A stretch of 64,000 nucleotides of DNA, taken from Nitrospira japonica (lineage in GTDB: Bacteria; Nitrospirota; Thermodesulfovibrionia; UBA6902). This document shows, one piece after another, positions 8,679-18,083 of the stretch. How positions within the stretch are numbered: position 1 is the stretch's first letter; the number at the start of each line of letters is the position of its first letter. Below the pieces are notes generated by a model. That model was not told where the DNA came from. It was given only the letters and a program-made list of their open reading frames with translations, and ran no database searches. The position numbers and the translations under genes are program-made. Where the stretch lies: contig DYJL01000014.1 in NCBI GenBank assembly GCA_020723105.1, positions 1-64,000 of the forward strand, written 5' to 3'.

Positions 8679-10675
8679 TCTGGTTCCTTCATTTCCGATG
8701 GTAAGTCTATTATTGTTTTAGTGTATTCACCTTCAATACTGTTGATAATCAACTTTCCGCCATGTTCTGCAATAATGCCATGACTGATGCTTAATCCTAA
8801 ACCTGTTCCAATTCGGTTGGGTTTTGTAGAGAAAAAGGGGTTTATTACTTTATCAATGATGTTTGAAGGTATTCCTACGCCGCGATCATGGAATACAATA
8901 CGCACATGAGAAGAATTATTTACTGTTATCTGTTCACAAGTAATTTCAAGAATCTTGTTTTCGTTAGTCCCTGGATATTTCTGATTTAGGGCATAACGTG
9001 AATTACTTATAATATTCAGAAATACCTGTTGAATCTGTTGCGGGTGTACAGGCACTTTAATAAATTTTGAAGGGATATTTACCTTTAGATGTATGCCATC
9101 TTTTCGTATCTGTGCTGAAGTGAGAGAGAGTGTGTCTGAAAATATTTCATGGATATATATATAATTCTTTTCTTCTTTTCTTATACGGGCAAATGATAAA
9201 AGGCTTCTGACGATTGTGGCAATTCGGTCGCCGTCTTTAATAATTCGCTGGGCGATATCATCGTCGCGGTTTTCTTTTTCAAACTCATCAATCAACAGCT
9301 GAGCATAATTGATGATATTATTGACGGGATTATTAATTTCATGAGCTACGCCAGCTGCAAGTTCACCAAGCGACGCCAGATGTTTTGAACGCATGGCTCC
9401 TGCCTGTAAATTTATTTTTTCTGTTATATCTCTGGATAATTCAATAACGTTTTTTACTTTTCCGGAGTCATCCTTGATAGGAAAGGCTCTTACATCCCAG
9501 ATTTTTCCTTCCGGTGTTGATATTTCAGATGTTTCTTCTATTCCGGATTGAAAACTTTTTTGTGTTGGACAATTTTCACATGGGGAAATATTTTTACAGC
9601 ACAAACTATAACAATATTGTCCCGCGAGGTCGATTTCTTCGCCAAACGTAAAGGCGGCTGCTTTATTAGCCCACATTATTTTCAGGTCAGAAGACAGAAG
9701 AACTAAATTGTCAGGGATGCAGTTGAGAAGCGTGTTAAATTCCTGAGAGAGGTTGCGGTATTTATATTCACTTTTCTGAAGTGCTTTAACAGCTATTTTA
9801 CGTTCAGTAATTTCTCCCTTTAATTGTTCATTGATTTCTTTGAGTTTGGCAGTACGTTCCTCGACTCTCATTTCGAGTTCATTTTTAGTTTTTGTGATAT
9901 CTTCTTCAGCCTCTTTACGCTTTGTTATGTCCCTGGCAATATGAATTAAACCTATTAACTGGTTGTTTTTATCAAATCTGGGCATAGCCCTTATTTCAAC
10001 ATACATATTTAAATGAGGTTCAAATATCTCAAAAGTTGCAGGAATCCCTGTTTTTAGGCAATTACAGCTCGGGCATCCCTCAGGAGGGCATGGCGTTCCG
10101 TGATAATATTTAAAACATTTTTCCATATTATTAGTGCCTACCAAAGGGATGTTCAACATTTGTTGAGCTGCTTTATTTGCATAAATGATATTAAAATCCT
10201 TATCATGCAGCGTAATTATATCTGTGATTGCATGGAAGGTATTTTCCCAATCATGTTTAGACTGGAAAAGTTCAGCTTCCAGCCTTTTGCGTATGGTTAT
10301 GTTGTAGAGTGTAAATTGTATTGCGGGTTTCTTACGGTAGATAAATTGAGTTGCCATTAATTCCACATCGAGAGCAGTTCCATCTATACAGGACAGTTTT
10401 GTTTCAAAGGGGCGAAATTCTATCCCTTTTTCGATGAGATTACAGAAGTGCTTCTTAACTAAGCCCTGATGGTCAATTTGAAGGAAATCTGTTAACGACT
10501 TCCCAATAATCAGTTCAGAATTTGCAGCACCAAAGAGAGTTGCACCAGCACTGTTTAAAAAAACTATCTCTTCGTCAACCTGTGCGCCAATTGCAACAGG
10601 AGATAGCTCTAACAATTGACGGTATTGATCATTTTTTTGTTGTAATAGACTGGAGGTCTCGGATTTATTAAGCAT
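8675..10675 (-). CDS. PAS-rich sensor histidine kinase with two cysteine-cluster PAS domains
   Basis: The 666-residue kinase has no membrane segments, so sensing is probably cytoplasmic. It carries PAS domains at about 15-130, 142-255 and 315-420, a coiled coil at 255-305, a HisKA domain with His445 in GVAHEINNP and a C-terminal ATPase domain (GTGLGLSI). PAS2 contains five Cys between 187 and 206, and PAS3 contains Cys355, 359, 360, 366 and 369. Such clusters could hold a metal, an Fe-S centre or a redox switch (inference). It is the partner of the regulator that overlaps it by 4 bp. No clear ribosome site precedes the ATG, although TATAAT lies at 10692-10687. Confidence 0.92.
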   Translation of the reverse strand: MLNKSETSSLLQQKNDQYRQLLELSPVAIGAQVDEEIVFLNSAGATLFGAANSELIIGKSLTDFLQIDHQGLVKKHFCNLIEKGIEFRPFETKLSCIDGTALDVELMATQFIYRKKPAIQFTLYNITIRKRLEAELFQSKHDWENTFHAITDIITLHDKDFNIIYANKAAQQMLNIPLVGTNNMEKCFKYYHGTPCPPEGCPSCNCLKTGIPATFEIFEPHLNMYVEIRAMPRFDKNNQLIGLIHIARDITKRKEAEEDITKTKNELEMRVEERTAKLKEINEQLKGEITERKIAVKALQKSEYKYRNLSQEFNTLLNCIPDNLVLLSSDLKIMWANKAAAFTFGEEIDLAGQYCYSLCCKNISPCENCPTQKSFQSGIEETSEISTPEGKIWDVRAFPIKDDSGKVKNVIELSRDITEKINLQAGAMRSKHLASLGELAAGVAHEINNPVNNIINYAQLLIDEFEKENRDDDIAQRIIKDGDRIATIVRSLLSFARIRKEEKNYIYIHEIFSDTLSLTSAQIRKDGIHLKVNIPSKFIKVPVHPQQIQQVFLNIISNSRYALNQKYPGTNENKILEITCEQITVNNSSHVRIVFHDRGVGIPSNIIDKVINPFFSTKPNRIGTGLGLSISHGIIAEHGGKLIINSIEGEYTKTIIDLPSEMKEPE

Positions 10676-10766
10676 TATATTCAGAAATTATAAGATAATC
10701 TTATTAGATAATAATTTATTCTACTAAATTATCTGTTTATTTCACAACATCTTTTTTAAGACGCAC

Positions 10767-10900
10767 GTAATCCTTCACTGAAGAGTGGTGACTGACGTCA
10801 TTCCGGCTTGTCCGGAATCTTCTTCCAAGAGGATTCCCGACGCGCTTCGCTTGCGGGAATGACAGTTTCAGTAGTATTGTACCCTTCACTGAAGGGTTAC
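10767..10900. mobile_element. 134-bp MITE with terminal inverted repeats and 8-bp target duplication
   Basis: The ends are imperfect inverted repeats of the form GTAAYCCTTCASTGAAG (10767-10783 and 10884-10900). The identical octamer AGACGCAC flanks both sides (10759-10766 and 10901-10908), the mark of transposition. Inside lies a second inverted repeat, GTCATTCC (10797-10804) with GGAATGAC (10856-10863). No coding capacity. It fills most of the 10676-10978 gap between the kinase and hslU; the rest is AT-rich sequence without a visible gene. Confidence 0.8.
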
Positions 10901-10978
10901 AGACGCACAGTATCAGGACTTTATGACAGGCATTTCAATGAGACAGTTAGAAGCGGATGACTGGCTGGCTTATTAACC

Positions 10979-12337
10979 TTACAAAATATATCTGCTTAGG
11001 TCCTCATTCTTAATTATATTGCTTAATTTTTCTTTCACATAGTTTGCATCTATGTTTAGCTCCTGTTTCTGAACTTCAGGAGCCTCAAAAGATATTTCCT
11101 CAAGGAGTTTCTCTAGAATAGTGTGAAGCCTTCGCGCCCCTATATTTTCTGTTATTTCATTCACAGTAACTGCAACATCGGCAATCTCTTCAATTGAATC
11201 ATCTGTAAATGTTAACTTTACTCCTTCGGTTTCAATAAGAGCTGTATACTGCTTGATTAGTGCATTCTTAGGTTCCTTTAATATTCTGATAAATTCATTT
11301 TTCCCAAGGGCATTGAGTTCAGCCCTGATAGGGAATCTCCCTTGCAATTCAGGGATAAGATCAGAAGGTTTTGATATGTTAAAAGCGCCTGCAGCAATAA
11401 AAAGGATATGATCTGTTTTTACAGGGCCGTGCTTGGTTGAAACAATAGAACCCTCTACAATAGGCAGCAGGTCTCTTTGTACCCCCTCTCTTGATACGTC
11501 AGGACCGTAGCTGGAGCCTCTGGAAGCAACTTTATCGATCTCGTCAATGAAAATAATTCCATTTTGTTCGGTGCGCTCAATAGCTTCCTTAACGACTTTA
11601 TCCATATCAATCAGTTTATTGGCTTCTTCATAATGAAGAATTTGCATTGCTTCAGGTATTTTTACTTTTTTCTTTTTGGCTTTTTCAGGTAAAAAGTTAC
11701 CGAGCATTTCTTTTAAATTCATCTCAAGTTCATCCATACCGATATTTGAAACAATCCCGAAGGGTACTACTTTCTCCCGTACTTCAAGGTCAATATACCT
11801 GTTGTCCAGCTTGCCTTCTTTTAATTGAAGGCGCAGTTTTTCGCGAGTTTCGTTATAGTTCTCTTTTTCTTCCTCAATAGGTTCAGGTGTTTCGGCAGGA
11901 ACTATTTTTCTCTGGGTTCTCGGAGGCGGCAATAAAATGTTCAGAATTTTTTCTTCAGCGAGTGAAACTGCTTTTTCCTGAACTTTTTCCATATGCTCTG
12001 TTTTTACCATGTTAAGGGCCAATCCTGTGAGGTCTCTTACCATTGACTCAACATCTCTGCCTACGTATCCCACCTCTGTAAATTTTGAAGCTTCAACCTT
12101 AATAAATGGTGCTTGTGCGAGTTTTGACAGTCTTCTTGCAATCTCTGTTTTTCCAATGCCTGTTTGCCCGATCATCAATATGTTTTTCGGTAAGATTTCA
12201 TCTTTTAATTCATCAGATAGAAGCTGTCTTCTCCATCTGTTTCTGAGGGCAATTGCTACAGCTTTTTTCGCCTGATGCTGGCCAATAATATATTTATCAA
12301 GTTCTTCTACTATTTTTTTAGGTGTCAGGTTATCCAT
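10979..12337 (-). CDS. hslU: ATP-dependent protease ATPase subunit HslU
   Basis: This is a full-length 452-residue HslU (ClpY), the AAA+ unfoldase that feeds proteins to HslV. Walker A is GQTGIGKT, Walker B is IIFIDEIDK, and the inserted I domain lies around 140-230. The C-terminus ends LSRYIL, the tail that docks into HslV pockets. The start overlaps the hslV stop by 8 bp. The order xerC-hslV-hslU matches the codV-clpQ-clpY arrangement of Bacillus and many other bacteria. Confidence 0.97.
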   Translation of the reverse strand: MDNLTPKKIVEELDKYIIGQHQAKKAVAIALRNRWRRQLLSDELKDEILPKNILMIGQTGIGKTEIARRLSKLAQAPFIKVEASKFTEVGYVGRDVESMVRDLTGLALNMVKTEHMEKVQEKAVSLAEEKILNILLPPPRTQRKIVPAETPEPIEEEKENYNETREKLRLQLKEGKLDNRYIDLEVREKVVPFGIVSNIGMDELEMNLKEMLGNFLPEKAKKKKVKIPEAMQILHYEEANKLIDMDKVVKEAIERTEQNGIIFIDEIDKVASRGSSYGPDVSREGVQRDLLPIVEGSIVSTKHGPVKTDHILFIAAGAFNISKPSDLIPELQGRFPIRAELNALGKNEFIRILKEPKNALIKQYTALIETEGVKLTFTDDSIEEIADVAVTVNEITENIGARRLHTILEKLLEEISFEAPEVQKQELNIDANYVKEKLSNIIKNEDLSRYIL

Positions 12338-12863
12338 TTAACTCCTCTATGCTGAAAGATTCATTCGTGTAAATACAGATTTTTGCAGTTATCTTCATTG
12401 CTTCCTCAACAATTTTGATTGGCTCTAATTGTGTATGTTCAAGAAGCGCTTTTGCTGCTGCGTGCGCATAAGGGCCTCCGGAACCAATAGATGCTATTCC
12501 GTCGTCAGGTTCAATAACGTCACCGTTGCCCGATATGATGAAGGAATGTTCTTTGTCGGCAACAATGAGAAGCGCTTCAAGGCGTCTTAATATTTTATCA
12601 GTTCTCCAATCCTTGGCAAGTTCTACAGCAGCTCTCGTTATATTACCTCTGTATGTTTCCAGCTTGCCTTCAAATTTCTCAAATAAGGTAAAGGCGTCTG
12701 CAGTTGCACCGGCAAAACCAGCGAGGACACTGTTGTTGTACATTTTTCTGGTTTTCCTTGCATTGTGTTTAAGTATGGTTTGTCCAAGAGTTACCTGGCC
12801 GTCGCCGCCTATGGCGACCTTATCGTTTTTTCTAATACAAAGCACTGTTGTACCGTGAAACAT
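12330..12863 (-). CDS. hslV: ATP-dependent protease peptidase subunit HslV
   Basis: This 177-residue Ntn-hydrolase is the proteasome-like peptidase of the HslUV complex. The N-terminus MFHGTTV fits removal of a four-residue leader to expose the catalytic Thr (residue 5). GGDGQVTLG and SGNGDVIEP are family signatures. It lies between xerC (3 bp gap) and hslU (8 bp overlap). Confidence 0.97.
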   Translation of the reverse strand: MFHGTTVLCIRKNDKVAIGGDGQVTLGQTILKHNARKTRKMYNNSVLAGFAGATADAFTLFEKFEGKLETYRGNITRAAVELAKDWRTDKILRRLEALLIVADKEHSFIISGNGDVIEPDDGIASIGSGGPYAHAAAKALLEHTQLEPIKIVEEAMKITAKICIYTNESFSIEELNG

Positions 12864-12866
12864 TTC

Positions 12867-13748
12867 TTACTCCTTACTCTCCTTCGCCATGGGATGGGAC
12901 TTATCATAAACTTCCATAAGATGTCCTATGTCCACATGTGTATATTTTTGAGTTGTTGAAAGGGATGCGTGTCCTAAAAGTTCCTGAATGGATCTCAGGT
13001 CTGCACCTTCATGAAGCAAATGTGTTGCAAAGGTATGCCTTAAAGTGTGAGGACTGAGATCACTATTAAGATGAACCATCCTGCTGTAATATAATACTAT
13101 ACGCCTGACACTTCTCTGAGTCAACCTCCCACCACGATTATTCAAGAACAGGGCTTGAGATTTTCTTTTTAGGGAAATTCTTTCAGCAAGATAATTTTGT
13201 ATTCCTTCCATAGCCTTGGACCCAATTGGAATTATTCTTTCTTTCATGCCCTTACCTTTAACTCTGACAAGAGATTCTTTAATATCGAGGTCGCTTATAT
13301 CAAGCGTGGTTAATTCAGATACCCTGAGACCGGAGGAATAAAGAAGTTCAAGTATTGCTTTGTCCCTCGTTGGTTTAAATGTATCTCCACGAGGTGTTTC
13401 CATGAGGGAAAAGGTTTCATCGACGGTGAGAAACTTAGGCAGATTTTTTGGTATTTTTGGAGTTGAAACAAGCCTGGCAGGGTTACTTGTCACATAACCT
13501 TCTTTATGAAGGTATTTGAAATATGACCTGATGGTTGCAAGTTTTCTTGAAATGGATGATTTCTTCAGTTTTTTGTGATGCAGAGATGCAAGAAAACTCC
13601 TGATATCAAGATTGTCAATATCTTTCGGGTTCTTATTTGAAAAGGACTGAAATTCATATAAGTCTTCAGTATATGCTTTTATTGTGTGCGGAGATGAACC
13701 GCGTTCTGCTTTCAAATAATCAAGAAAGTGTCTGATGAGTTTTTTCAA
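12867..13748 (-). CDS. xerC: tyrosine recombinase XerC/XerD
   Basis: The 293-residue recombinase resolves chromosome dimers at dif sites. The N-terminal SAM-like core-binding domain (1-90) is followed by a catalytic domain with Arg in SSGLRVSEL, HTLRH, the later LLGHASLSTT and the nucleophile Tyr in QKYTHV, so all catalytic residues are present. Position upstream of hslVU supports the XerC (CodV) name rather than a mobile integrase. Confidence 0.93.
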   Translation of the reverse strand: MKKLIRHFLDYLKAERGSSPHTIKAYTEDLYEFQSFSNKNPKDIDNLDIRSFLASLHHKKLKKSSISRKLATIRSYFKYLHKEGYVTSNPARLVSTPKIPKNLPKFLTVDETFSLMETPRGDTFKPTRDKAILELLYSSGLRVSELTTLDISDLDIKESLVRVKGKGMKERIIPIGSKAMEGIQNYLAERISLKRKSQALFLNNRGGRLTQRSVRRIVLYYSRMVHLNSDLSPHTLRHTFATHLLHEGADLRSIQELLGHASLSTTQKYTHVDIGHLMEVYDKSHPMAKESKE

Positions 13749-13811
13749 TTTTAAACCTTAAAGTGAAATCAGGAGTCTTCGACCTTACTTGTTATTTTAA
13801 ATGGTGTATGC

Positions 13812-15020
13812 TCATCTTGCAAGATAGTAACGTGTGAGGATGAAATATTCTATCACAGCAACAGACATAATCAGAATTACCGCCCGGATTATTCTCAGGT
13901 ATATTCCCTTCATGGAGGCTTTAAAGTATTCTCTTGTCAGCACCAGGCAGAGATGAACAGGCGAAAGAAGCACTCCAACATATCCTGAGGCAAAGGCAAA
14001 AGAAATGGCGCCGATATGATTTACATTTTCAAGCCCTAAAAGTATTGGAAATGTGCTGCCGATAAAACCGACTGTTAACCCGGTGAGCAGTCCATAAATA
14101 AACGGTAGAAAAAACAATACAGGCAAAACAGGAATCCCTTCATTTGTGAAGAAGGCACTAATGTTTGTTACTGCTCCGGAACTATTGAGGATAGCCTTGA
14201 AAGTCATAACTCCAAGTATGATTAATATGATCTCCCACGAAAATCCTTCTTTGATACTCTTGAGAATATATGTTGGAGTACAACGCAATACTGCAAACAA
14301 CCCAATAATGACAAGCCCCAGGCTTATTGCAAGGTTAAGATGGAATATCATGACCATTATGAGAATGAGAGTTAAGGGAATAAAGCTTATCAGATCCGCC
14401 CTTGATATTTTTCTGAAACCCTCTTTTTGTCTTCCAATTCCGCTCAATCCCCAGATGCTTCCTCCAACCAGAAGACACAAGGCATATGGCATATTGGCAA
14501 TTATTAAGTCTCTCAGCGAATATGAAGTAATGGCTGATGCGAGTATAATGCCGGGATAAAGAGGTAGTATGAACTCCCAGGGATGTCTGAATATATAATT
14601 CACAAAGGCTTTTTTCTCAGGAGAGATACAGGTATTTTTTGATGCCTCATCTACCATTGGAGCAGAGAAGAGAGCTCCTCCCATTGACGGCAGGAGACCT
14701 ATAAGCGCTGGCATTGATGCCATCAGAATTCTCCGGTCCATAACCATTCCCCTGAAGGAGTCCATCATTTGCTGCATGATCCCATTTTTTCTCATGACAT
14801 TCTCAAAAATTCTTATAAGGGTAAGTGAGAGAATAAGGCTGATTGTTGTATTATCAGTCGTAGCCTTATAGAAAGCGGTTATAAATTCAACTGGTGAAAG
14901 CAGATACAGAAAGGCAAGCATGACAGACGAGAAAGCCATTACGAGGCCTAAATTCCAACGCTTTTTTATCAAAAAAATAATGGCAATTAGAACCGAAGTG
15001 ATCTTAAGTATGTCTGGCAT
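13812..15020 (-). CDS. DUF401 family membrane protein (ion-transporter-like)
   Basis: The 402-residue protein is almost entirely hydrophobic with about ten transmembrane segments. The sequence around LIRIFENVMRKNGIMQQMM and the LPSMGGALFSAPMVDEASK loop fit the DUF401 family, distantly related to gluconate and anion permeases of the IT superfamily. The substrate is unknown. It is separated by 63 bp from xerC on the same strand and divergent from yajC. Confidence 0.78.
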   Translation of the reverse strand: MPDILKITSVLIAIIFLIKKRWNLGLVMAFSSVMLAFLYLLSPVEFITAFYKATTDNTTISLILSLTLIRIFENVMRKNGIMQQMMDSFRGMVMDRRILMASMPALIGLLPSMGGALFSAPMVDEASKNTCISPEKKAFVNYIFRHPWEFILPLYPGIILASAITSYSLRDLIIANMPYALCLLVGGSIWGLSGIGRQKEGFRKISRADLISFIPLTLILIMVMIFHLNLAISLGLVIIGLFAVLRCTPTYILKSIKEGFSWEIILIILGVMTFKAILNSSGAVTNISAFFTNEGIPVLPVLFFLPFIYGLLTGLTVGFIGSTFPILLGLENVNHIGAISFAFASGYVGVLLSPVHLCLVLTREYFKASMKGIYLRIIRAVILIMSVAVIEYFILTRYYLAR

Positions 15021-15105
15021 TTGTTAATTATACAACAAGTGTATAACGCAGACAGGGCAGGCCATTCCATGGATATTATTTGTTCTTTGTACGTTTCAGA
15101 ACTAC

Positions 15106-15134
15106 TTGATTAAATAATCCTGAAAAGGTATATT
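15106..15134 (+). promoter_or_regulatory. sigma-70 type promoter of yajC-secD-secF
   Basis: TTGATT (15106-15111) and TATATT (15129-15134) are 17 bp apart, 47 bp upstream of the yajC ATG. The leader contains the perfect palindrome TTGTTAATTAACAA (15151-15164), which could be an operator or a small hairpin, then a GGAGGG ribosome site. Confidence 0.6.
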
Positions 15135-15181
15135 AACAAGGTTTTAATTTTTGTTAATTAACAAATAGTTGGAGGGATATT

Positions 15182-15517
15182 ATGTTTATTGATTTAGCTT
15201 TTGCAATGGGCGGCCCGGGCGGTGCAGGCACTGAACCACAGGGAATAGGCGGTATAATTACATCATTCTTACCTCTGATATTAATTTTTGTAATCTTTTA
15301 TTTTCTTCTAATAAGGCCGCAGTCAAAAAAAGCGAAAGAGCACAAACAGATGCTTGACAGTCTTAAGAAAGGCGACAAGGTCATGACTACTGGCGGAGTA
15401 TATGGAGTTATAGAGGATATTGATGTTAATACCGTCACTTTGAAGGTTGGCGTTAAAGATGACGTAAGAATAAAAGTGAACCGTAATTATATTTCCGGAT
15501 TAAGGAGCGGGGAATAG
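15182..15517 (+). CDS. yajC: preprotein translocase subunit YajC
   Basis: This 111-residue single-span protein has a Gly-rich N-terminus, a membrane segment (about 28-45, ending FLLIRPQSKKAKEH) and a small cytoplasmic domain (KVMTTGGVYGVI), all typical of YajC. It assembles with SecDF at the Sec translocon. It starts the yajC-secD-secF operon, with 6 bp to secD. Confidence 0.95.
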   Translation: MFIDLAFAMGGPGGAGTEPQGIGGIITSFLPLILIFVIFYFLLIRPQSKKAKEHKQMLDSLKKGDKVMTTGGVYGVIEDIDVNTVTLKVGVKDDVRIKVNRNYISGLRSGE

Positions 15518-15523
15518 TATTTT

Positions 15524-17137
15524 ATGAAGAAGAAGTTTTTCTGGCGCATCTCCTTGATTATAACTGCTACCGTTTTCTCAATATTATTTTTTCTTCCTTC
15601 CACATCTTTGGTTTCATCGTTACCCGAATGGTTAAAAAAATACGGCATAACGCTGGGCCTGGACCTTCAGGGCGGGGTACATCTTGTTTATGAAGTTGAT
15701 ACAGATAGAACTGTAGATGTTACAACGGAAAGGATTGCTTCCAGCCTTGTCAGCATTTTCAAAGAGAAACGTATTGATGCCAAAACAGAAAAACAGGGTC
15801 TGGATCTTATTGTATCTCCTGATAATGATCAGGTGAGAAAGACCATACAGGAACAGTTTCCCAATCTCAGTCTGGACAAACAAAGTGAGGGAAAGGCTTA
15901 TTACAGGCTTGGCAGCGCTGAAATCAACAGAATAAAAAATTTCGCTGTTGATCAGGCGCTGGAGACGATAAGAAACAGAGTAGACCAGTTTGGTGTTGCA
16001 GAACCTGCAATTCACAGGCAGGCTGAAAACGAGATTGTAATTCAATTGCCAGGAGTAAAAGATACCAAAAGAGCCATTGATCTCGTAGGTAAGACGGCTC
16101 TTCTTGAATTTAAAGTTCTGGATGATGAGGCCCCCATTGCAGCGCAACTGCCCGGCACGATTGCACCCGGAGGAGAAGATGACTTATTAAAACAGTTTTC
16201 AGGACAGATTCCAGAAGGCGACGAGATACTCTTTGGAAGAATGCGCAGTAAAGAAACGGAAACAGAGATTAAGGCAGTATATCTTGTAAAAAGACAGACC
16301 CTCTTAACCGGAGATTTCCTTACAGAAGCCCGGGTCACTATTGACCAAAGATATAATGAACCGTATGTCAGCATATCGTTTGATTCTACAGGCGCCAAAC
16401 TCTTTGAACAGGTCACTGCCAGTAATGTAAAAAAGCGTCTCGCAATAGTCCTTGATAACAATATATATTCAGCTCCTGTAATACAGGAAAAAATTGAGGG
16501 CGGCAATGCCCAGATAACCGGTTCTTTCGGAATGGATGAGGCTAAGGACTTGGCTATTGTACTGCGCTCCGGCTCCCTGCCTGCGCCTCTCAAGATGCTG
16601 CAGAATGTGACAGTGGGCCCTTCCCTTGGAAAGGATTCCATTGATGCCGGGATTAAGGCCGGCATAATTGGAGCGATACTCGTAATAGCCTTTATGATAA
16701 TGTACTACAAACTGTCAGGATTGATTGCGGATTTTGCACTTGTGCTGAATATATTGTATCTCATCGGCGTATTATCAGCGTTTGGTGCTACGCTCACGAT
16801 GCCCGGTATTGCAGGAATAATTTTGGCAATAGGCATGGCGGTTGACAGTAACGTCCTTATGTTTGAGAGGATGCGTGAGGAACTAAGGCTGGGAAAAACA
16901 CCCAGGGCGGCCATAGATTCCGGATACGATAAGGCCTTCTGGACTATTTTTGACTCACATGTAACAACACTTATTACAGCTGTTGTTCTTTTCCAGTTTG
17001 GAACAGGTCCCATCAAAGGTTTTGCTGTTACACTTGGATGGGGTGTTCTCATTAATCTCTTTACCGCTCTTATCGGGACTAAGACTATTTTTGATTTAAT
17101 CACCTCCAGACGGGAGATCAAAAGGTTAAGCATATGA
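15524..17137 (+). CDS. secD: protein translocase subunit SecD
   Basis: The 537-residue SecD has an N-terminal membrane helix followed by [19 protein letters not shown], the family signature. A large periplasmic domain comes next and then five C-terminal RND-type membrane helices (from about 365). It uses the proton gradient to help pull exported proteins through SecYEG. The stop overlaps the secF start by 4 bp. Confidence 0.97.
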   Translation: MKKKFFWRISLIITATVFSILFFLPSTSLVSSLPEWLKKYGITLGLDLQGGVHLVYEVDTDRTVDVTTERIASSLVSIFKEKRIDAKTEKQGLDLIVSPDNDQVRKTIQEQFPNLSLDKQSEGKAYYRLGSAEINRIKNFAVDQALETIRNRVDQFGVAEPAIHRQAENEIVIQLPGVKDTKRAIDLVGKTALLEFKVLDDEAPIAAQLPGTIAPGGEDDLLKQFSGQIPEGDEILFGRMRSKETETEIKAVYLVKRQTLLTGDFLTEARVTIDQRYNEPYVSISFDSTGAKLFEQVTASNVKKRLAIVLDNNIYSAPVIQEKIEGGNAQITGSFGMDEAKDLAIVLRSGSLPAPLKMLQNVTVGPSLGKDSIDAGIKAGIIGAILVIAFMIMYYKLSGLIADFALVLNILYLIGVLSAFGATLTMPGIAGIILAIGMAVDSNVLMFERMREELRLGKTPRAAIDSGYDKAFWTIFDSHVTTLITAVVLFQFGTGPIKGFAVTLGWGVLINLFTALIGTKTIFDLITSRREIKRLSI

Positions 17138-18045
17138 GAGAACTTATAAAAGATACAAAAATTGATTTTATGGGCCAACGATATATTGCCTTTACTGTTA
17201 CAGCAATACTGATGCTTATTGGACTTGTAGCTACAGTACAGGTGGCCCGAGGGTCTGCCAACCTCGGTATTGATTTTGCGGGGGGAACAGCAGTACAGAT
17301 TAAATTTAACACGCCGATTTCCCTTCATGATGTAAGAAAAACTCTGGAAGATGGGAAGATAACCGCTTTTGACCTTCAGGAACTTCCTACAGAAAACAAA
17401 GTCCTTATCAGTATAAAGAAAAGTAAAGAAAATCTCGGAGACCTTTCAAAAAGAATAATATCTGTCCTGTCACAAAAATTCTCTGCAGGCAATATAGTAG
17501 TGGATTCTACAACTGAGATAGGCCCCAAGGTCGGCTCAAAATTGAGAGAAGATGCAGTGAGGGCTGTTATTGCTGCAATGATAGGGATATTGATTTATAT
17601 AGCATTCAGGTTTCAGGTACGCTTTGGCATTGGCGCCACTATAGCTACATTTCATGATGTACTTGCCGTTCTCGGAATTTTCTATCTGATGGGCAAGGAG
17701 ATAAATCTTATGCTTGTCAGCGCCCTCCTGATAATTGCAGGATATTCACTTACAGACACGGTTGTTGTTTTTGACAGGATCAGGGAAAATCAGAGGACCA
17801 GATTCAAGAAAACCAAGTTCGAGATTGTCAATGAAAGCATCAATGAAGTTCTTTCAAGAACAATTATTACCTCGCTCACTACGTTCTTTACTGCAGCAGC
17901 TCTTTTTGCCTTTGGTGGCGAGGTGATTCATGATTTTGCTCTTGCGATTATGTTGGGCATAATCGTTGGCACATATTCTTCCGTATTTGTAGCAAGCCCT
18001 ATCGTGTTGCTGCTGGGAAAAGACAAAGCGTTTACCAACAAATAA
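17134..18045 (+). CDS. secF: protein translocase subunit SecF
   Basis: The 303-residue SecF shows [16 protein letters not shown] after the first membrane helix and the RND helices with [10 protein letters not shown]. It forms the SecDF complex with the preceding gene. The C-terminus is short and standard. Confidence 0.97.
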   Translation: MRELIKDTKIDFMGQRYIAFTVTAILMLIGLVATVQVARGSANLGIDFAGGTAVQIKFNTPISLHDVRKTLEDGKITAFDLQELPTENKVLISIKKSKENLGDLSKRIISVLSQKFSAGNIVVDSTTEIGPKVGSKLREDAVRAVIAAMIGILIYIAFRFQVRFGIGATIATFHDVLAVLGIFYLMGKEINLMLVSALLIIAGYSLTDTVVVFDRIRENQRTRFKKTKFEIVNESINEVLSRTIITSLTTFFTAAALFAFGGEVIHDFALAIMLGIIVGTYSSVFVASPIVLLLGKDKAFTNK

Positions 18046-18083
18046 ATCCGAAATCCGAAGTACGAAACAATCTCAAATTTAGA

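Noticed and set aside
12526-12858. Long plus-strand frame opposite hslV
   Set aside because: Shadow of a certain gene; no ribosome site and no protein-like composition.
12867-13748. XerC as a mobile-element integrase
   Set aside because: Its conserved place before hslV-hslU and complete catalytic set indicate the housekeeping recombinase.
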